Source of the DNA: Voacanga thouarsii
Lineage: Eukaryota; Streptophyta; Magnoliopsida; Gentianales; Apocynaceae
NCBI GenBank assembly: GCA_026120185.1
Contig: JANUWF010003375.1
Location: 4,964,736-5,028,735 of the forward strand
DNA length: 64,000 bases
Direction of reading: 5' to 3'
Positions 59,263 to 64,000 of this stretch are shown here, one piece after another. How positions within the stretch are numbered: the stretch's first letter is position 1; every line of letters starts with the position of its first letter. Made by a program: the position numbers and the translations under genes. The notes under the pieces are model-generated. The model searched no databases, was not told the origin of the DNA, and saw nothing but the letters and a program-made list of their open reading frames with translations.

Positions 59263-61190
59263 TTGAGAAGGAAGCAGAGAACAGCAGGTGATGGTGCCAA
59301 AAAGAGTGCGGTTGAGGATGCATCCACCTCCGCTTTGCCCATGGGTAACACTGCTACCTATGCTCAATTGACTAAAGGTACTGCTCTTGCCTCTATCTCC
59401 ACCACTAGATCACCAGAATGGATCGTAGATTCTGGTGCATCTCGACATGTGACAGGTAATGCTAGTGAGTTCTCTTCCTATACTCACTTAGCGATACCAA
59501 AGAGCATCTAGACCACTGACAGGATAGCACAGCCTGTGGTTGGTAAGGGTACAGTGAAGTGTACGGGTTCAGTAACTTTGTCCAATATTTTGCATGCTCC
59601 TTCTTTCCCAATAAATTTTTTATCTATTAGTGTCATTATACTCCAACTAAAATGTGTGGTTTCTTTTGATATTCCCAAGGTGATCTTCCAGGAGAAGGAG
59701 ATGGGCCGGAGACTTGGGACTGGCACGTGGCATAATAGACTGTGGTACCTGGATCGTAAGGGGATGGACTCAGCATTGATATCTGTGATGGAGAGGGTAG
59801 GAGTAGGAGGATCTGAGATGAGTGCTGAGAATGTGTTGATGCTTCATCACCAACGCATGGGACACATTTCGTTTAGTGTGTTAAGTCAGTTGTATCCAGT
59901 TTTATTTGAAAATGCCAATAAACAAAAAGTTGTGTGTGATGCATGTGAATTTAGAAAACGTACTAGAAGCTTTTATGTTAGTTTTGGTCATAGAAGCTCT
60001 CGTGCTTTTGATTTGATACATTCTGATGTTTAGGGACCTTGTTCCACTAGTTCTATGAATGGTTTTAGATATTTTGTGACTTTTATTAATTGTATTTCTC
60101 GTGTTACTTGGTTGTATTTGATGAAAAATAAGAGTGATGTATTTGACTGCTTCAAAGACTTTCATAGGTCTATTCAGACTCAATATAGAGCAGTGGTGAA
60201 AATATTGAGGTCTGATAATGGTACAGAGTATACCAATAGAGCATTTGCGGAATACTTGTCAACTGAAGGTATACAACATCAAACTACATGTCCATACACA
60301 CCAGCTCAAAATGGGATAGCAGAAAGGAAAAACAGACACCTGCTAGAGACAGCTAGGAGCATGATGATCGCGATGAATGTCCCAAGCAGTTATAGGGGCA
60401 AGCAGTCTTAATAGTTGCTCAATTGATCAACAGGATGCCCACAAAAGTGTTAGACTGGAAGTCTCCATGTGAAATGTTGAAAGGAGATAATGGTGGGATC
60501 TTCCCATTGAAGGTGTTTGGTTGTGTGTGTTTTGTGAAGGACAACAGACCATTCATAGGGAAGCTTGGTCCTAGAGCTGTGAAATATGTCTTTGTAGGAT
60601 ACTCTACTACCCAGAAGGGGTATGTTTGCTATAGTCCAGTAGAGAAAAGGTTGTTTGTAAGCATGGATGTGCATTTTCGAGAGTTTGAGCCATATTATAC
60701 ACTGGAGGTGACCTCACCCATTGGTGACTTATCCGATAAAGAAGGTATAAGGCGAGAGGGGGAGAATGGTGAGAGGTTGGTGAATATAGGATCAATTCCC
60801 TTATCGATTCCTTATTCTGTTGAGAGGAGGGAATCAGTTGAGGAGCACAAGAACAAAGAAGAAGAGGAACCCGTCAGTGTTGGGACTCAGGCACAGGGGG
60901 AGTGGAGAGTGTATACCAGGAGGAGGCAGAATGAGGTGCCAGAGTCAACATCTACAGTACCACTGGTGCCATCAAGTCCCTTGTCCTGGCCTACTCCAAC
61001 TTCTGAGACACTCATACCACCCTCAAACTCAGAAAACACAGGTGTTATAATTCCTTCTTCTCATCCCACTCCCATGATAGCAAGGAGGACCTCCCACAAT
61101 AATGCAGGAGTTCCCCCCGACCATTATGGTTTCCCATATGACATTGTCAATTTATCTCATACTATAATTTATCACCTACGTATGAAGCAT
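59263..61190 (+). pseudogene. Copia C protease and integrase
   Basis: The protease box EWIVDSGASRHVTGN is intact near 59418-59460. Pre-integrase HHQRMGHIS and CDACEFRKRTR lie at 59845-59960. The integrase core has LIHSDV then TAG (60031, a Trp codon in the family), NCISR (Asn for the usual Asp), LRSDNGTEYTNRAF and QNGIAERKNRHLL. A frameshift near 60400 moves to the frame of 60423-61253, which holds VFGCVCFVKDN, KYVFVGYSTTQKGYVCY and a Pro/Ser-rich linker. Confidence 0.84.
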
Positions 61191-62540
61191 TCATTACATC
61201 TTTGGACTCTGTTACTTTACCTAATTGTTGGCAAGATGCTAAAGAGGATCTAAAATGGAAAGCAGCTAGGCAAGAAGAACTTGGAGCTCTGGATAAGAAC
61301 AGAACTTGGGAAATAGTGTCACTACCACCAGGCAAGAAGGCAGTGGGGTGCAAGTGGGTGTTCACAGTGAAACAGACCCCAAAAGGAAAAATTGATCGCT
61401 ACAAGGAACGGTTGGTGGCGAAGGGGTATAGTCAGACATATGGCATCGACTATAATGAGACCTTTGCTCCCATGGCCAAAATGGGAACAATAAGGACACT
61501 TGTCTCCATTGCAGTGAATGGGGGTTGGAAACTACATCAGTTGGATGTTAAAAATGCATTTCTTCACGGAGATCTGCTAGAAGAGGTGTATATGGAGGTT
61601 CCCCCAGGCTTTGGTACAAGACAGACAGTGGACAAGGTTTGTAGATTAAGGAAGTCATTGTATGGGTTGAAACAGTCTCCTAAAGCTTAGTTTGATAGGT
61701 TCAAAAAAGCTATGGTAAGCATGGGCTATCAGCAAATCAATGCCGATCACACAGTGTTCTTTCGACAACAGGGTGGTCACATTACTATGTTAGCAATGTA
61801 TGTGGATGATATGATTATCACCGGTGATGACGAGGGTGAGATTGCTCAACTGAAGGCAAAACTGGGCAAAGAGTTTGAGGTGAAGGACCTCAGGTAGCTA
61901 AAATACTTCCTGGGGATTGAGGTGGCTCGTGGAGAAGAGGGGATTGTTCTATCTCAGAGGAAGTCTACGTTAGACTTACTCACAGAGACGGGCATGTTGG
62001 GTTGCAAGCCTACGGTATCACCAATTGATCAGAGGTTCAAGTTGAGCGCAGAGGCAGGAGAGCCGGTTGATCGTGAGCGGTACCAGAGGTTGGTAGGACG
62101 TCTCATCTATCTGAGTCACATTCATCCTGACATATCATTTGCTGTGAGTATGGTGAGCCGCTATATGCATGACCCAAGGAAGGGCCACATAGACGCAGTG
62201 TGCCAAATTTTGAGATACCTGAAGAGTGCACCAGGGAAGGGGTTGATCTTTAAGAAGAATGGACATCTGAACATTGAGGGCTATTATGACTCTGACTGGG
62301 TAAGTTGTGCTGATGATAGAAAGTCTACAGCTGGATATTACGTGTTTTTAGGAGGCAATTTGATATCCTGGAAGAGTAAGAACCAGTCAGTGGTTACAAG
62401 GTTAATAGCAAAGGCTGAGTATAGGGTAATGGCTTTAAGAGTTGTGGAGATGGTGTGGTTGAGAGCTTTGTTAGTAGAGCTCAAGATGGATAAAGGAGTT
62501 AAAATGAAGCTGTGGTACGACAGCAAGTCCGCAATTAGCG
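61191..62540 (+). pseudogene. Copia C reverse transcriptase and first RNase H copy
   Basis: NRTWEIVSLPPGKKAVGCKW, RLVAKGYSQTYGIDYNETFA, HQLDVKNAFLHGDLLEEVYM and KSLYGLKQSPKA lead to a TAG (61688, Trp expected), then the catalytic YVDD at 61799-61810. A TAG at 61895 follows. RNase H covers about 62150-62540 (YYDSDWVSCADDRKSTAGYY, AEYRVMALRVVEMVWLRALL) and is cut by the start of the tandem duplication. Confidence 0.86.
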
Positions 62541-62903
62541 GACGCCGTGTACCAAATTCTGAGGTACCTGAAGAGTGCATCAGGGAAGGGGTTGATCTTT
62601 AAGAAGAATGGACATCTGAACATTGAGGGCTATTGTGACTCTGACTGGGCAAGTTATGCTGATGATAGTTATGCTGATGATAGAAAGTCTACAGCTGGAT
62701 ATTGCGTGTTTGTAGGAGGCAATTTGGTATCTTGGAAGAGTAAGAAGCAGTTAGTGGTTGCAAGGTCAACATCAGAGGCTGAGTATAGGGTAATGGCTTT
62801 AGGAGTTGCGGAGATGGTGTGGTTGAGAGCTTTGTTAGTAGAGCTCAAGATGGATAAATGAGTTAAAATGAAGCTGTGGTGCGACAGCAAGTCCGCAATT
62901 AGC
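62192..62903 (+). repeat. Tandem duplication inside the copia C RNase H region
   Basis: Unit 1 (62192-62540, 349 bp) and unit 2 (62541-62903) are close copies, from GACGCAGTG/GACGCCGTG to TCCGCAATTAGC. Unit 2 also has an extra 15 bp: AGTTATGCTGATGAT occurs twice near 62654-62683. As 349 is not a multiple of 3, the duplication shifts the frame. Confidence 0.88.
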
Positions 62904-63116
62904 ATTGCCAATAACCCTGTGCAACATGACAGAACCAAACATGTGGAGATTGATAGGTTCTTCATCAAAGAAAACCTGGATAGTGGACTATTGGAGGTGG
63001 GACATGTAGCGACTAGAGAGCAAGTGGCTGATTGTCTCACTAAAGGACTTAGTTCATTAGATCTCTCAAGATTGTGTGACAAGATGGGCTTAATGGATAT
63101 CTTCTGCCCATCTTGA
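62541..63116 (+). pseudogene. Copia C second RNase H copy and pol C-terminus
   Basis: 62547-62861 repeats the RNase H core (YCDSDWASYADDSYADDRKS, TSEAEYRVMALGVAEMVWLR) to a TGA at 62859. 62868-63116 completes the domain (KLWCDSKSAISIANNPVQHD, RTKHVEIDRFFIKE, VADCLTKGLS) to the natural stop TGA at 63114. This copy is better preserved than the first in the DSDW and SEAEY boxes. Confidence 0.85.
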
Positions 63117-63123
63117 GAGGGAG
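63115..63123 (+). other. Polypurine tract of copia C
   Basis: GAGAGGGAG directly before the 3' LTR, overlapping the pol stop codon. Confidence 0.75.
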
Positions 63124-63258
63124 TGTTAAGATTTATATCTTTGTTAGGGTCTTATTGAGAGTATAGATAAATCTAGGGATTTGTATGCAAAGTTGTAAAG
63201 GCTGTATATAAGCCTAAATCCTTATCGAATAAATTAAGTTTTACTCGATTAATCAATT
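63124..63258 (+). repeat. 3' LTR of copia C
   Basis: 135 bp, six substitutions from 57756-57890, followed by the GTATC duplication. Confidence 0.9.
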
Positions 63259-63263
63259 GTATC

Positions 63264-64000
63264 CAATACCAATTACATCGTATGTAACTACCGAATCATT
63301 GGGTGATTAACAGCTTTTAATCTTAAAGCCTTTTGGGTTACCCCAACTTTTCCTCTAAATTTCTTTATGCTTGAGTTTACCCAACCGGGATAAAGAATTT
63401 AGTTAAATTCGACCCATTAATCAGGAATTTAACTCTAAAGGAATTTAATTCAATAGCTTAAACATACCCAATGTCAAGTAGGCTTGGGTTTGCCCAACAA
63501 CCTGGTCTCGAAAAAGGACTCTCATTCTTACTATATTAATGGAAGGAATTAGGTTTAATATTAATTGAGGGATTTGTTCCTTTTAGTGATTTCGTTGAAT
63601 GACATGCATAATAATCAATAATCACATAATTGATAATCATGGTAATAAAGCGATTACGTGGTATGGTTATGGACTTTACCCTAAATTAATTTCTTTGAGC
63701 CATAAAAGAAAGTAATATAGTTAACCCTATGTGTTCATGCATGATTTAAGTAGAAGGTCTTACCTTCTCGCCTTGTTTTGGTTGCCATTTCTAGAATAAA
63801 ATAATTCTACTCCTACCTAATCTATGTAAACTAATTACATAATTTCCTAAAGAGAGAAAACCTCGAGTTACATTCGAGAGGAGTTAGATGAGAAGAGAAT
63901 TACACAAGAATTCTAGAGAAGGCAAGACACACAGGCCCTATTTCATAAAACCAAAACTATAAAATGCATGAACATATATAATTGGTTTTGGTCCATAACC
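63264..64000 (-). other. D' leader, LTR-proximal part (cut by the window edge)
   Basis: Aligns with D at 30357-30658 and then 32719-33176, skipping the solo LTR 30659-32713. No gene. The D' primer site and 5' LTR should lie about 750 bp beyond the edge, judging from D. Confidence 0.75.

Larger units (their letters stand above)
57756..63258 (+). mobile_element. Copia retrotransposon C with 135-bp LTRs
   Basis: 5.5-kb Ty1/copia element. LTRs are exactly 135 bp each and differ at 6 positions (about 4.4%). Perfect TSDs (GTATC at 57751-57755 and 63259-63263). Without it and one duplication, the D' leader aligns without a gap to D. It belongs to a different copia lineage from A, B and D by LTR size and gag. 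Stops, two frameshifts and an RNase H duplication inactivate it. Confidence 0.92.
51838..64000 (-). mobile_element. Copia element D', sister of D, continuing past the window
   Basis: Minus-strand Ty1/copia with 3' LTR (51838-53572), polypurine tract, pol, gag (start at 57513) and a leader interrupted by copia C. It inserted into the 5' LTR of D in the same orientation. The left flank is AGAAC; the matching duplication and the 5' LTR lie beyond 64000. It keeps the longest open frame of the window (564 codons) and is younger than D. Confidence 0.88.

Overview
The window reads as plant nuclear DNA from a repeat-rich intergenic region of an angiosperm, probably a dicot; the species cannot be told. 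It is AT-rich, has plant-type intron borders, and is dominated by Ty1/copia elements primed by initiator tRNA-Met, with one plant L1-type LINE, one Helitron and fragments of plant genes (plastid cysteine desulfurase, three-HMG-box protein, ERECTA-type receptor kinase, LEC14B WD40 protein). I see no intact gene, no rRNA or tRNA gene and nothing bacterial.

Nearly everything is one nest of insertions that can be unpicked from target-site duplications (TSDs). The oldest layer is a minus-strand copia element, here called D. Its pol and gag remains fill 1-3385, its leader is scattered over 19279-19327, 30357-30658 and 32719-33921, and its 5' LTR lies at 33936-34317 and 50596-51837. Into D went: (1) a non-coding LTR element (3386-19273, LARD-like), itself split by copia A (7522-17322, plus strand); (2) a solo LTR of D's own family (19328-30351, TSD ACTCT), split by copia B (19670-28878, TSD AACAC), a relative of A; (3) a solo LTR related to the LARD-like element (30659-32713, minus, TSD AATAT); (4) a Helitron (about 34318-50595) in D's 5' LTR; and (5) copia D' (51838 to beyond 64000, minus), a sister of D, also in D's LTR. 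D' is split in its leader by copia C (57756-63258, plus, TSD GTATC), which has short LTRs.

The Helitron is the most interesting part. It has a canonical 3' end (GC-rich hairpin, 10-nt spacer, CTAG followed by T) and encodes no helicase that I can see. It carries exon and intron pieces of at least four, probably five, unrelated plant genes, all on the plus strand: plastid cysteine desulfurase (38530-39948), a 3xHMG-box protein (41673-42149), a possible METTL25-like methyltransferase (42371-43010), an ERECTA-type receptor kinase (43259-43412) and a LEC14B-type WD40 protein (43507-43680, resuming at 49955). It was later hit by a copia solo LTR (36433-37879, TSD ATTTG) and by a LINE (43681-49936) that landed inside the LEC14B piece with an 18-bp TSD.

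All retroelement reading frames are broken by stops and frameshifts. Where A and B can be compared, most stops are CAG, CAA or TGG codons changed by C-to-T or G-to-A transitions, as expected for long-methylated DNA. No element here looks able to move on its own, and none of the captured gene pieces could make a complete protein.
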